A DNA stretch of 64,000 nt from Pseudoruegeria sp. SK021 (GTDB lineage Bacteria; Pseudomonadota; Alphaproteobacteria; Rhodobacterales; Rhodobacteraceae). Positions within the stretch are counted from its first letter, which is position 1; every line of letters begins with the position of its first letter. The position numbers were made by a program, and so were the translations under genes. Below are positions 26,111 to 33,922 of this stretch, piece by piece. The stretch lies in the NCBI RefSeq assembly GCF_002119405.1, contig NZ_MTBG01000004.1, forward strand, positions 1-64,000, in the 5' to 3' direction. The notes below the pieces were generated by a model. It was given only the letters and a program-made list of their open reading frames with translations, was not told the origin of the DNA and did not search any database.

Positions 26111-26161
26111 CATCCGCAGGAGGGGCTGCGGATGCATCTAGGCGATTGCCGCCTAGATGCT
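26111..26161 (-). other. Two back-to-back perfect hairpins between imelysin and oxidoreductase
   Basis: GCATCCGCAG (26111-26120) pairs with CTGCGGATGC (26127-26136), and GCATCTAGGCG (26135-26145) pairs with CGCCTAGATGC (26151-26161). Both stems are perfect, with loops of 6 and 5 nt. They fill the gap after the imelysin stop. Without a U-run they probably stabilise the upstream mRNA or reduce read-through into the oxidoreductase gene. Confidence 0.6.
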
Positions 26162-26211
26162 GTGGTCGGCGTGCGTCACGCGGTGGTGGGGAGGCCGCGT
26201 GCGCACACCGC

Positions 26212-27483
26212 TCACTCGAAGACAGCTTCGGGTTGGTCGAGGCTGTCCGAGCCTTCAAACGCGATTTGGTCCAGTCCCAGCGCGACGACGATCCGCTCAA
26301 TTGTGCGGGTCTGGTCGATCAGACCATTCACTCCGCCCATGACCAACGCTTCGCCTTCGGCATTGCCCTGCTCAAGCATCATGTCATAGGAAAACCCGCC
26401 ATCGGCAGCCGCTTTCAGATCGGACATGGCCGACATCGTGGCTTCCAGCTTGGACTGCATTTCAGCGTCCAATGCTGGGTCAACCTCGGCAGTCAGATCC
26501 GCCAGAGACGGGCCTTCGATCACAGAACCGTCCGGGCGCACATAGCGGCCAAGATAGGCGCTCTGAATGCCCAACGCATCGTAATAGTGGCTGTTGTGGG
26601 TGTTGTCGGAAAAGCAATCATGCTCTTCTTCGGGATCGTTCAGCATCAATCCCAGACGCATCCGCTCGCCGGCCTGCTCGCCATAGGACAGGCTGCCCAT
26701 GCCGGTCAGGATGGCAACCAATCCGGCCCCTTCAGAGGTCAGGACGGTGTCGCGGGCTGCGCCATTCGGCGCCCATTGTGCGGCCATATATTCCAGATCG
26801 CTAACCAGAAGATCGGTGGCCGCGCGCAGGTAATCGGCGCGGCGGTCGCAATTGCCGTTGGTACAGTCATCGCCGGTTGCGAAGTCAGTATAAGGCCGCT
26901 CGCCCGCCCCGGGTCCGGTGCCGTTCAGATCCTGACCCCAAAGCAGGAATTCGATGGCGTGATAGCCGCGCGCCACGTTGGTTTCGATGCCGTCAGCTTC
27001 GTTCAGCGTGTCCGAGATCAACTCCGGTGTGATGCTGGTGGCGTCGATGCTTTTGCCCGCGATGCTGAGCGACGGGTTGGCGATGACGTTCAGCGCCGCC
27101 AGTTCATTGGCATCTGTAGGGCCACCATAGCTTGCGTCCACATAGTCGATCAGGCCTTCGTCCAGCGGCCACGCATTCACCATGCCTTCCCAGTCATCAA
27201 CGATCGGGTTGCCGAAACGATAGACCTCGCTCTGCTGATACGGGACGCGGGCGTCCAGCCATGCACTTCGCGCGGCTGACAGCGTCTCTTCAGAGGGGGC
27301 ATCGATCAGATTGTTGACGGCGGCCTGAAGGGTTTTGGCTGTGGTCAAGCTGTCGTCGTATTTCGCCGCGGCAATGTCGACATATGTGGTCAACACCTCT
27401 GTCTTGCTGACATCGGCTCCGGCTGCCGTTGCAAGGCCGAATGAAAGGGCCAGTGCGCTGGTGGCAAGGATGTGGTGGGTCAT
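26212..27483 (-). CDS. Imelysin-family periplasmic protein (IrpA-like)
   Basis: The 423-aa protein has a Sec leader (MTHHILATSALALSFGLA, cleavage near AAGA) and a complete imelysin motif GYHAIEFLLWG at about residue 150 (GxHxxE). Other conserved parts are RVPYQQSEVYRFGNP and TGMGSLSYGEQAGERM. Its length and pattern match IrpA-type proteins, which are induced by iron shortage and lie near haem or iron uptake genes. It is third in the operon after hemP and a Cys-rich protein, with AAGGA upstream. It probably binds iron or an iron complex in the periplasm. Confidence 0.88.
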   Translation of the reverse strand: MTHHILATSALALSFGLATAAGADVSKTEVLTTYVDIAAAKYDDSLTTAKTLQAAVNNLIDAPSEETLSAARSAWLDARVPYQQSEVYRFGNPIVDDWEGMVNAWPLDEGLIDYVDASYGGPTDANELAALNVIANPSLSIAGKSIDATSITPELISDTLNEADGIETNVARGYHAIEFLLWGQDLNGTGPGAGERPYTDFATGDDCTNGNCDRRADYLRAATDLLVSDLEYMAAQWAPNGAARDTVLTSEGAGLVAILTGMGSLSYGEQAGERMRLGLMLNDPEEEHDCFSDNTHNSHYYDALGIQSAYLGRYVRPDGSVIEGPSLADLTAEVDPALDAEMQSKLEATMSAMSDLKAAADGGFSYDMMLEQGNAEGEALVMGGVNGLIDQTRTIERIVVALGLDQIAFEGSDSLDQPEAVFE

Positions 27484-27500
27484 CAGAATATCGTCCTTTG

Positions 27501-27968
27501 TCAGTGATAGAGTGGTGAGGCCATGGGCCGGTCATAGGATCGCCCCGACAGGCGTTTGATCGATAGGCCCCAAAATTCGGCTAACGAGGCAAGGCTTGGG
27601 GCCATGTCGGCCCGAACCAGAAGGGTGGCAATCAGCACCGCATCTTCGCGGTCACCGTCGCTGGCGGCGGCGATGAACTGGGCGAAACAGGCCTCGTCCG
27701 CGCCCAGACATTTGCAGCAAAGATGGTGCCGCATCAGCGGGCGACGCCCAAGGCGGGCGCACAGCTCGCAGATCTGGTCCAGCGCTTGGGTGGCTTCGCG
27801 TCCGGCGTGGGGTCCCAGTGCCATCGTGAAGTCAGCGATCACCTGGGCCTGCGCCGCAGGACCGTCGTGCCACAGCCGAAAATACAGGACAGCCGCGGCT
27901 TCCACCGGGGGCAATTCGGCCAAATGGCCAACGGCGGCGACCCCACGCAAAGTGCGCTCTTGTGTCAT
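27501..27968 (-). CDS. Cys-rich cytoplasmic protein of the hemP operon
   Basis: This 155-aa protein has no signal peptide or membrane segment, and I do not recognise its family. It contains six cysteines in a short region: CELC at residues 67-70, then HHLCCKC at 81-87 and C94. That arrangement could bind a metal or an Fe-S cluster. The rest is rich in Ala and helix-forming residues. It starts 10 nt after the hemP stop and ends 17 nt before the imelysin gene, so it belongs to the same transcript. A cytoplasmic partner of periplasmic iron proteins could be a regulator or metal carrier. It deserves a homology search before any name is given. Confidence 0.7.
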   Translation of the reverse strand: MTQERTLRGVAAVGHLAELPPVEAAAVLYFRLWHDGPAAQAQVIADFTMALGPHAGREATQALDQICELCARLGRRPLMRHHLCCKCLGADEACFAQFIAAASDGDREDAVLIATLLVRADMAPSLASLAEFWGLSIKRLSGRSYDRPMASPLYH

Positions 27969-27978
27969 GCTGCACCGG

Positions 27979-28146
27979 TCATTTGGTTAAGATCAACTTG
28001 CCCGCACGGGTGATGCGCAGGGTATAGGTGCTGGGACCGAGAATGATTTGTGCCAAAGTCCCGCCCGAGGTCAGGTCCTCTGCATGGTGGGTTGGCAGGG
28101 TATTTGCGTCGGCCGATCCGGAATGATTGCTGGCAGGAGCGGTCAT
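27979..28146 (-). CDS. hemP: Haemin uptake protein HemP
   Basis: The 55-aa product, starting at 28146 (MTAPASNHSGS), ends in TYTLRITRAGKLILTK, the signature of the HemP family. HemP is a small cytoplasmic protein linked to iron-starvation gene control. In several bacteria it activates haem receptor expression. Here it leads the minus-strand iron operon, and no haem receptor gene is next to it. An alternative upstream start at 28254 would add 36 residues over the promoter region and is unlikely. The upstream gap holds two palindromes that may be the iron-responsive sites. Confidence 0.88.
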   Translation of the reverse strand: MTAPASNHSGSADANTLPTHHAEDLTSGGTLAQIILGPSTYTLRITRAGKLILTK

Positions 28147-28256
28147 GGGCGGCGCCCCACGCGACAGGGCTGTGGACCAAAAGCATTGAATGGGTTGAGC
28201 TGTTGTCGCGGTCTTTGCATGTCCCGTCTCCGTCCTGTGGCCATCCATACGCAATA

Positions 28257-28286
28257 ACTGAGTTAATCAGTCGGGATTGTCAATCC
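28257..28286. promoter_or_regulatory. Paired palindromes upstream of hemP
   Basis: ACTGAGTTAATCAGT (28257-28271) is an interrupted palindrome with 5-bp arms, and GGATTGTCAATCC (28274-28286) is a palindrome with 6-bp arms. They lie two nt apart and 111 nt before the hemP start. Iron regulators of alphaproteobacteria (Irr, RirA, IscR or Fur types) bind palindromes in such positions, but I cannot match these to one of them. Confidence 0.45.
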
Positions 28287-28352
28287 GATACTTTTAGTCA
28301 GGTATGGCGAGGGCGATTGCGCGCTGTTCCCCGTCGCGTCGCGCGCCGGGAT

Positions 28353-28395
28353 CGGTACGTCCTTCGGTACGTCCTATAGGCGTCGTTACGTCCGT
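28353..28395. repeat. Three copies of a CGKTACGTCC repeat
   Basis: CGGTACGTCCTT (28353-28364) and CGGTACGTCCTA (28365-28376) are adjacent 12-nt copies, and CGTTACGTCCGT (28384-28395) is a third copy after 7 nt. They stand midway between hemP and phnC. Their function is unknown; a multi-site regulator binding region is possible. Confidence 0.5.
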
Positions 28396-28537
28396 GCGAC
28401 GCGCAGAACACTGTCAACGTCCGCGCAGCATCGAAAGGTCCGGCAATCAGGCGCATTGTTACAATAACTTCGCCGTATCGATGCATAAATGACGAAAACC
28501 GCTGTCAGTGACCATCTCGACAAAGGACACGACAGAC

Positions 28538-29359
28538 ATGCTTCACATCACCCAACTGACCAAAACCTTCGGCGGCAAGACAGCCGTGGACAATGTGACG
28601 CTCGAGATCGATCGTCCGATGATGATCGGCATTATTGGTCGGTCTGGCGCGGGGAAATCGACCCTGCTGCGGATGCTGAATCGGCTGACGGATAGCACCT
28701 CGGGCGACATTCGCGTCGACGGCCAGGACGTGACCCATTTGCGCGGCAAAGCCAAGCGCCACTGGCAATCGCAATGCGCCATGATCTTTCAGCAGTTCAA
28801 TCTGGTGCCGCGGATGGACGTGGTGTCGAACGTCTTGCATGGCACATTGAACCGGCACTCGACGCTGACGACGATGTTCAATCTCTATCCGAATTCGGAC
28901 ATCAAGCGCGCCATCGACATCTTGGATCGTCTGGGGATTGCCGAGCACGCCCCGAAGCGCGCTGAGGCCTTGTCCGGCGGTCAGCAACAGCGGGTGGCCA
29001 TCGCCCGAGCCTTGATGCAGGATCCAAAGATTATTCTGGCCGATGAACCGATTGCCTCGCTCGATCCGATGAACGCGCAAGTGGTCATGGATAGCCTGCG
29101 GCGCATCCATGACGAAGACGGTCGGATGGTCATTGCCAATCTGCACACGTTGGACACCGCGCGGCGCTATTGCGACCGGGTCATCGGCATGTTGGCCGGG
29201 CGGGTGGTGTTTGACGGCCGGCCCGATCAACTGACCACTGGCGTTGCCCGCGATATTTATGGCGCGGATGCCTCGTTCTCAGAAGCGACGACATCCACCC
29301 AGATCGAAACCATCACCCGGGCCGAGGACCTGATCCGTCAGGCCGAAGCCACCCTGTAA
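28538..29359 (+). CDS. phnC: Phosphonate ABC transporter ATP-binding protein PhnC
   Basis: The 273-aa ATPase starts at 28538 ([20 protein letters not shown]) behind AAAGGA. Walker A is GRSGAGKST (residues 34-42), the signature is [15 protein letters not shown], Walker B is [12 protein letters not shown], and the switch region reads [16 protein letters not shown]. The LHTLD form of the switch is characteristic of PhnC. It powers the PhnDE1E2 importer for phosphonates. It is followed by phnD after a small hairpin, and it diverges from the iron operon. Confidence 0.93.
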   Translation: MLHITQLTKTFGGKTAVDNVTLEIDRPMMIGIIGRSGAGKSTLLRMLNRLTDSTSGDIRVDGQDVTHLRGKAKRHWQSQCAMIFQQFNLVPRMDVVSNVLHGTLNRHSTLTTMFNLYPNSDIKRAIDILDRLGIAEHAPKRAEALSGGQQQRVAIARALMQDPKIILADEPIASLDPMNAQVVMDSLRRIHDEDGRMVIANLHTLDTARRYCDRVIGMLAGRVVFDGRPDQLTTGVARDIYGADASFSEATTSTQIETITRAEDLIRQAEATL

Positions 29360-29379
29360 CCCCTCACCATTACCGTCTG

Positions 29380-29397
29380 TGTCCCGGTTGCGGGACA
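29380..29397 (+). other. Stem-loop between phnC and phnD
   Basis: TGTCCCG pairs perfectly with CGGGACA around GTTG. It lies 20 nt after the phnC stop and 26 nt before the phnD start, outside the AGGAG site. Together with the stem-loop after phnD it brackets the binding-protein gene. Confidence 0.55.
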
Positions 29398-29423
29398 TGG
29401 TTTGTTCAACAGGAGTAGATCCC

Positions 29424-30323
29424 TTGAAAACGCTTATTGCTGCCCTCGTCGCATCGACCGCTTTGGCCGGAACGGCCGTCGCTCAGGATACCATTTCCGA
29501 ATTCCGGATCGGCCTGATGGGCGGAGAAAACGCGCAAGACCGTCTGGCCTCGAACGAGTGCTTGCGTGCCTATGCGGAAGACACATTGGGCGTGCCGACC
29601 AAGCTGTTTGCACCGGCCGACTATAACGGCGTGATCCAAGGCTTGATCGGCGGGACGCTGGACATGGCATGGCTGGGCGCGTCGGGTTATGCCGCCGTTT
29701 ACCTGCAAGAGCCCGAGGCGGTCGACGTCGTTTTGGTTAAGACCAATCTGGACGGCACCTATAACTATCATTCGATCGGCTTTGCCCGCAAAGACAGCGG
29801 CGCGACCTCTCTTGAAGATGAAAAGGGCAAGGTCTTTGGCTTCGGCGATCCGAACTCCACCTCCGGCTACTTGATCCCGTCGGTCGAGATCCCGACCCTT
29901 CTGGGCATGCCGATGGAAGAGTATTTCGGTGAGGTCGTCTTTACCGGTGGCCATGAGCAGACCATCGTGGCGGTTGCCAATGGCGACATCGACGCTGGTG
30001 TCACTTGGGCCGATGGCCAAGGCGCATGGGAAGACGGGTATAACTCGGGCGCGCTGCGCAAGGCCGTGGATGCGGGCCTCGTCAACATGAATGACATGGT
30101 CGAGATCTGGAAGTCGAAGCCGATCCCGGAAGGCCCGATCGTTCTGCGTCAGGACCTGCCGGAAGACGTTAAGACGAAAATGGTTGAGCTGATGCAGGGC
30201 TTGCATTCGTCCGATGCCGAATGTGCCTACGGTGTTGCCGCTGGCGAGACCGCAGGTTTCGTGCCGATCAGCCATGACGCCTACGACTCGATCATCGCGG
30301 TGCGCAAAGCGTCGGCCAACTGA
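29424..30323 (+). CDS. phnD: Phosphonate-binding protein PhnD
   Basis: The 299-aa protein starts with TTG at 29424, where CAGGAG lies upstream and a signal peptide follows directly (LKTLIAALVASTALAGTAVAQ). No ATG gives a comparable start. The mature protein has the PhnD pattern: FRIGLMGGENAQDRLASNEC at the start, DMAWLGASGYAAVYL, FGFGDPNSTSGYLIP and VANGDIDAGVTWADG. It binds phosphonates in the periplasm for import. The weak start codon may be offset by the flanking stem-loops that could protect its mRNA. Confidence 0.93.
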   Translation: MKTLIAALVASTALAGTAVAQDTISEFRIGLMGGENAQDRLASNECLRAYAEDTLGVPTKLFAPADYNGVIQGLIGGTLDMAWLGASGYAAVYLQEPEAVDVVLVKTNLDGTYNYHSIGFARKDSGATSLEDEKGKVFGFGDPNSTSGYLIPSVEIPTLLGMPMEEYFGEVVFTGGHEQTIVAVANGDIDAGVTWADGQGAWEDGYNSGALRKAVDAGLVNMNDMVEIWKSKPIPEGPIVLRQDLPEDVKTKMVELMQGLHSSDAECAYGVAAGETAGFVPISHDAYDSIIAVRKASAN

Positions 30324-30349
30324 TCGTACTCTTTTCGACCTGACTCATC

Positions 30350-30373
30350 GGGCCCCGGCAGTTGTCGGGGTCC
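30350..30373 (+). other. Stem-loop between phnD and phnE
   Basis: GGGCCCCG (30350-30357) pairs with CGGGGTCC (30366-30373) with one G:T wobble, leaving an 8-nt loop. It follows phnD by 27 nt. No U-run is present, so it is more likely a 3' stabiliser of phnD mRNA than a terminator. Confidence 0.55.
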
Positions 30374-30397
30374 GGTTCATTCAAGGATTCCGGTATA

Positions 30398-31270
30398 ATG
30401 GCCGACGCAGTTTTTTCGGGGGTTCCCCCGATTCCCGCCTATGACAGTTATCTCAGCTTGATCCGCCGACGCAGGCTTTACAGCGGATTGCTGCTGATCC
30501 TGTTCGTCGCTGTGATGTCGGCGGGATTCTGGGTGGCGGATGATCGGAATGCCGGAGGGTTCATCAATGGATTCACCAGTATCCTGAACTTCCCCATGGA
30601 TGTGGTGGAAGAGGCGTGGCGCAAGCGGGCGCTGATCCCCGGATTGTTGGTTGAGTATTTTCCGGCGCTGGTCGAGACCCTCAATATTGCTGCGGCGGGC
30701 ACCATCATTGGTGCCGTGTCGGGCTTTGTGTTGTCGCTGCTGGCCAGCAGTGGCTTGGCACCGTGGCCGCGCATGATCGGGGTGTTCCGGCGCTTCATGG
30801 ATATCTTGCGGGCGTTTCCCGATATCGTCATCGCACTGGTCCTGATCTATCTTCTGGGCGGTGGGCCGGTGCCCGCGCTGATTGCAATCGCGCTACATAC
30901 CGCGGGCGCGCTTGGTAAGCTCTTCTCGGAAGTGAACGAAAACGTCGATCTGAAGCCGGTCGAAGGCTTGGCCTCGGTCGGGGCCAGCTGGGCTCAGCGG
31001 ATGCTGTTCGGTGTGGTGCCGCAGGTCGCGCCGAACTACCTCAGCTACGCATTGCTGCGCTTCGAGGTCAACGTTCGGGCTTCGGCCATCTTGGGGTTCG
31101 TCGGCGCGGGCGGCATCGGCTATGAACTGAAAAATGCCATTACGTGGGGGCCGGGCAAATTTGATGCCGCCGCTGCGATCTTCCTGCTGCTGTTCCTGAG
31201 CATCGTCTTCTTCGATCAGATCTCCAGCTATTTCCGTGAACGTTTGACCCATGGCGGAGCCGCGCGATGA
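30398..31270 (+). CDS. phnE1: Phosphonate ABC transporter permease PhnE1
   Basis: Starting at 30398 (MADAVFSGVPPIP, AAGGA upstream) gives a 290-aa inner-membrane permease. It has about six spans, an EAA-like loop at ALGKLFSEVNENVDLKPVEG, and the PhnE ending with GFVGAGGIGYELKNAI. It forms the importer channel with PhnE2. The stop overlaps the start of the second permease gene (ATGA), so the two are made together. Confidence 0.92.
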   Translation: MADAVFSGVPPIPAYDSYLSLIRRRRLYSGLLLILFVAVMSAGFWVADDRNAGGFINGFTSILNFPMDVVEEAWRKRALIPGLLVEYFPALVETLNIAAAGTIIGAVSGFVLSLLASSGLAPWPRMIGVFRRFMDILRAFPDIVIALVLIYLLGGGPVPALIAIALHTAGALGKLFSEVNENVDLKPVEGLASVGASWAQRMLFGVVPQVAPNYLSYALLRFEVNVRASAILGFVGAGGIGYELKNAITWGPGKFDAAAAIFLLLFLSIVFFDQISSYFRERLTHGGAAR

Positions 31271-32577
31271 CCGTTGCTGATATCTACACCCAGACCACCG
31301 GTCGTTTTTCGCGCCAGCGTCTGATGACCGCCGCGATCCCCCTCGGGGTTCTGGCGTATTTGGCCTATATCTTCGTGGCCTTCGACATTGGCGGGCTGAT
31401 GGGCCGCCTTCGGGTCGATAATGTCATGACCCTGCTGTCAGACACCTACAGCTACAAAACCCACGTCACCCGCGACACCCGGACCGGGGACGTGACCGTC
31501 GCCATTGAAGGCGAGCGTCGTGGCACCTATGCGCCGGGGACCGAGCCAAGTTGGGTTTCAACCCTCGACGGTGTCACCACCGTCGGGCTGGACGCCGACA
31601 ACATCGTCACCTTCGATGCCGACACGACCTCTTGGGACATCCCGGGCTATGGCTTGCTGACCGCCACACGGTCTGGTCGCGAGATCACCCTCAACCGCAA
31701 TCCCGACACCTTGCCCGACTGGATCAGCTATTCCTCGGCCCGGGTGGATGTGAAAACCTCGGCCGGCCGCCTGTCCGTGACCCGAAACCGCACCGAGGTC
31801 TTTCGTTATGCCTTTGGCTGGGAATTATTCTGGTTCACATTGGATAGCCCCTATTACGGCCATAGCCTGTTTGCCTTGCTGTTCGGGCCGCAACTGGACC
31901 CGGCGCAGAGCAATCTGGTTGGAATGTGGGACGGGTTCTGGGGCAACGCCATGTGGCATCACGGCGAAGTGGCGTGGGCTTTGGGTGAAACCATTCTGAT
32001 GGCCTTTCTCGGCACGTTCGGGGCCGCCATCATCGCGTTTCCGTTAGGGTTCTTGGCGGCGCGGAATTTTACGCCGCTGGCTGCCCTGCGCTTTTCGGTG
32101 CGCCGCGTCTTTGACTTCGTGCGCGGGGTCGACGGGCTGATTTGGACAATTCTGCTGTCGCGGGCCTTTGGTCCGGGGCCGTTGACCGGGACTTTGGCAA
32201 TTCTGCTGACCGACACCGGGACCTTCGGCAAAATCTTCTCTGAGGCGCTAGAAAACGTCGACAACCGGCAGATCGAAGGGGTTCAGTCCACCGGGGCCAA
32301 CGTGGTGCAGCGGTATTGCTTCGGGGTCATCCCGCAGGTGGTGCCGGTGTTGCTGAGCCAAGTGTTGTACTTGCTGGAAAGCAACACCCGCTCGGCCACG
32401 ATTATCGGTGCGATCACCGGCGGCGGCATCGGTCTGCTGCTGACACAGGCCATCATCACCCATAAGGATTGGGAAGAGGTCAGCTATTACATCGTGTTGA
32501 TCATCTTGATGGTGATGGCGATGGATTGGCTGTCTGGCGTCTTGCGGCGTCGGGTGATCTCGGGCCGGGCAGTTTGA
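31267..32577 (+). CDS. phnE2: Phosphonate ABC transporter permease PhnE2 with periplasmic insert
   Basis: The 436-aa permease is about 150 residues longer than PhnE1. After the first span (about 20-42) there is a hydrophilic, beta-rich insert (about 50-175) with SYKTHVTRDTRTGDVTVAI and later TATRSGREITLNRNPD, presumably in the periplasm. The normal permease core follows, with an EAA loop at GKIFSEALENVDNRQIEG and TGGGIGLLLTQAI near the end. Long second permeases of this kind are familiar in alphaproteobacterial phn operons. The insert may contact PhnD. It ends the phnCDE1E2 transcript, facing the convergent phnM paralogue. Confidence 0.92.
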   Translation: MTVADIYTQTTGRFSRQRLMTAAIPLGVLAYLAYIFVAFDIGGLMGRLRVDNVMTLLSDTYSYKTHVTRDTRTGDVTVAIEGERRGTYAPGTEPSWVSTLDGVTTVGLDADNIVTFDADTTSWDIPGYGLLTATRSGREITLNRNPDTLPDWISYSSARVDVKTSAGRLSVTRNRTEVFRYAFGWELFWFTLDSPYYGHSLFALLFGPQLDPAQSNLVGMWDGFWGNAMWHHGEVAWALGETILMAFLGTFGAAIIAFPLGFLAARNFTPLAALRFSVRRVFDFVRGVDGLIWTILLSRAFGPGPLTGTLAILLTDTGTFGKIFSEALENVDNRQIEGVQSTGANVVQRYCFGVIPQVVPVLLSQVLYLLESNTRSATIIGAITGGGIGLLLTQAIITHKDWEEVSYYIVLIILMVMAMDWLSGVLRRRVISGRAV

Positions 32578-32596
32578 CCCGGCTTGGGGCCGATGG

Positions 32597-32618
32597 GGCG
32601 CAAGCGCGGCTACGCGCC
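32597..32618. terminator. Weak stem-loop between convergent phnE2 and phnM paralogue
   Basis: GGCGC (32597-32601) pairs with GCGCC (32614-32618). The stem is only 5 bp with a 12-nt loop, so it is at best a weak terminator in the 96-nt convergent gap. Confidence 0.25.
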
Positions 32619-32673
32619 TCTTGAAGATTTCCGGGGGCTTTCGGGGGCGGCGTTTCTGGAGATACACGCCTGA

Positions 32674-33867
32674 TTACTCGGCTGCCAAGGTCGCGGCGGC
32701 GCTGCCGCCGGTCAGCCGGTCCGCCATGCTGCCGGACAGATAGGACCAGCGACCGCCCGCCATCGTGGCCTCGATCTCGCGGGTTTCACCGTTGATCACG
32801 ACCAGATCGGCCCGTTTGCCGGGCTGCAACGTGCCCCGATCGGACAGGCCCATAATTGCAGCGGGCACGCGCGAGATCATCGCCCACGCCTGTTCCAACG
32901 GCATGAGCCCGTCATCCCGCAAGGCAAAGGCGGCGCGGGCCATTGCCGGATAGTGGCCATCCGATGCCAGTGCGTCGCACAGCCCTTCCATGATCAGCAG
33001 GCTGGCCGCCACATTGCCAGAGTGCGATCCGCCGCGCAGGACGTTCGGTGCGCCCATCAGCACGGGATGGCCAGAGGCCTTGGCTACCCGTGCCGCGGCG
33101 AAGGCGGTCGGGAATTCGCAGATGGCGGCCCCGATCATGGCAAAATATTCCCGGGTTTCGCCATCGCCGTCGTCATGGCTGCCATAGCGGACCCCCATGG
33201 CGTCGAACGCGGTGGCGAGGTCGCACAGATAGCGGGGAACCTCACAGGCGCGGTCTTTTGTGGCGCGTAGCATGGCCAGTTGCGCGTCGCCGCTTCGGCC
33301 TGCCCGGGCGGCCCATGCCTGAAACTGCTCCGGCGTCGTGCGGGCCATGGCCAGCGCCGCGTCCAGATGGTTGTTGAAGATCACGTAATCCACGCCATAG
33401 CGGCGGATGGCGGCCAAAAGTCTCGCCTTGGTGTCGACAGTGTAGGTTTCACAGCGCAACTGCACCCGCAGGTCGGTCAGGGCGCGGGGCTGATAGGCGT
33501 GATGTTCGGCCAGAACCGCTTCGGCAAACTCTGGCCCTCGGGGGCCGCCCTCCCAAGACCAGCTTTGCGCCAGCCACGCGGTAGTGATCCCGTGACGGGC
33601 CGCGTCCCGGTCGACAGCGGCCAGTCCTAGGGCGGCGGGCCGCGCGCCGTTTGGCCGGGCCGCAAGTTGATGTTCGAACGCATCGCCATGCAGGTCGATG
33701 ATCCCGGGAAATACCCAATAGTCGGGTAAGTCGAGGACCGGTCCATAGAGCGAGGCGTTCAACGACGCCACGCGCCCGTTCTGGATACTGAGCATGCCGG
33801 GGCGAATGCGGCGATCCTGAAGAACCTGCGCGCCGGTCACGGTCAATGAAGTGATGGGCCGTTGCAT
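32674..33867 (-). CDS. Divergent PhnM-type amidohydrolase
   Basis: Starting at 33867 (MQRPITSLTVTG) gives 397 aa. It has the PhnM/amidohydrolase layout: PGIIDLHGDAFEHQL (metal motif), a conserved GVRYGSHDDGDGETREYF, then MGAPNVLRGGSHSGNVAAS, and a C-terminal GTLQPGKRADLVVI. Compared with the canonical PhnM at 39795, it has HGD instead of HTD, lacks the SLMDHTPGQRQF segment and contains VIFNNHLDAAL in its place. It is therefore a paralogue that may act on a related nucleotide-like substrate in C-P lyase metabolism. It is encoded after phnF on the minus strand, separated by 55 nt. Confidence 0.83.
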   Translation of the reverse strand: MQRPITSLTVTGAQVLQDRRIRPGMLSIQNGRVASLNASLYGPVLDLPDYWVFPGIIDLHGDAFEHQLAARPNGARPAALGLAAVDRDAARHGITTAWLAQSWSWEGGPRGPEFAEAVLAEHHAYQPRALTDLRVQLRCETYTVDTKARLLAAIRRYGVDYVIFNNHLDAALAMARTTPEQFQAWAARAGRSGDAQLAMLRATKDRACEVPRYLCDLATAFDAMGVRYGSHDDGDGETREYFAMIGAAICEFPTAFAAARVAKASGHPVLMGAPNVLRGGSHSGNVAASLLIMEGLCDALASDGHYPAMARAAFALRDDGLMPLEQAWAMISRVPAAIMGLSDRGTLQPGKRADLVVINGETREIEATMAGGRWSYLSGSMADRLTGGSAAATLAAE

Positions 33868-33922
33868 ACCTTGTGTCTCTGTCCTGGGTGTGCGGACAGG
33901 ATGCCGGATCGTCGTGTCAGTC

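Larger units (their letters stand above)
28147..28537. other. Divergent hemP/phnC control region
   Basis: This 391-nt gap separates the iron operon from the phosphonate importer. It holds two palindromes near hemP (28257-28286), three TACGTCC repeats (28353-28395) and a small palindrome ATTGTTACAAT (28455-28465) near phnC. No gene is credible. A PHO box could not be recognised with confidence; CTGTCA occurs at about 28410 and 28502 but not as a clear pair. Confidence 0.55.

Noticed and set aside
28353-28395. CRISPR-like array at the TACGTCC repeats
   Set aside because: Units are too short, spacers are absent or 7 nt, and no cas genes are in the window.
28400-28510. PHO box before phnC
   Set aside because: CTGTCA occurs twice but not as an 11-nt-spaced pair, so phosphate control could not be supported from the sequence.
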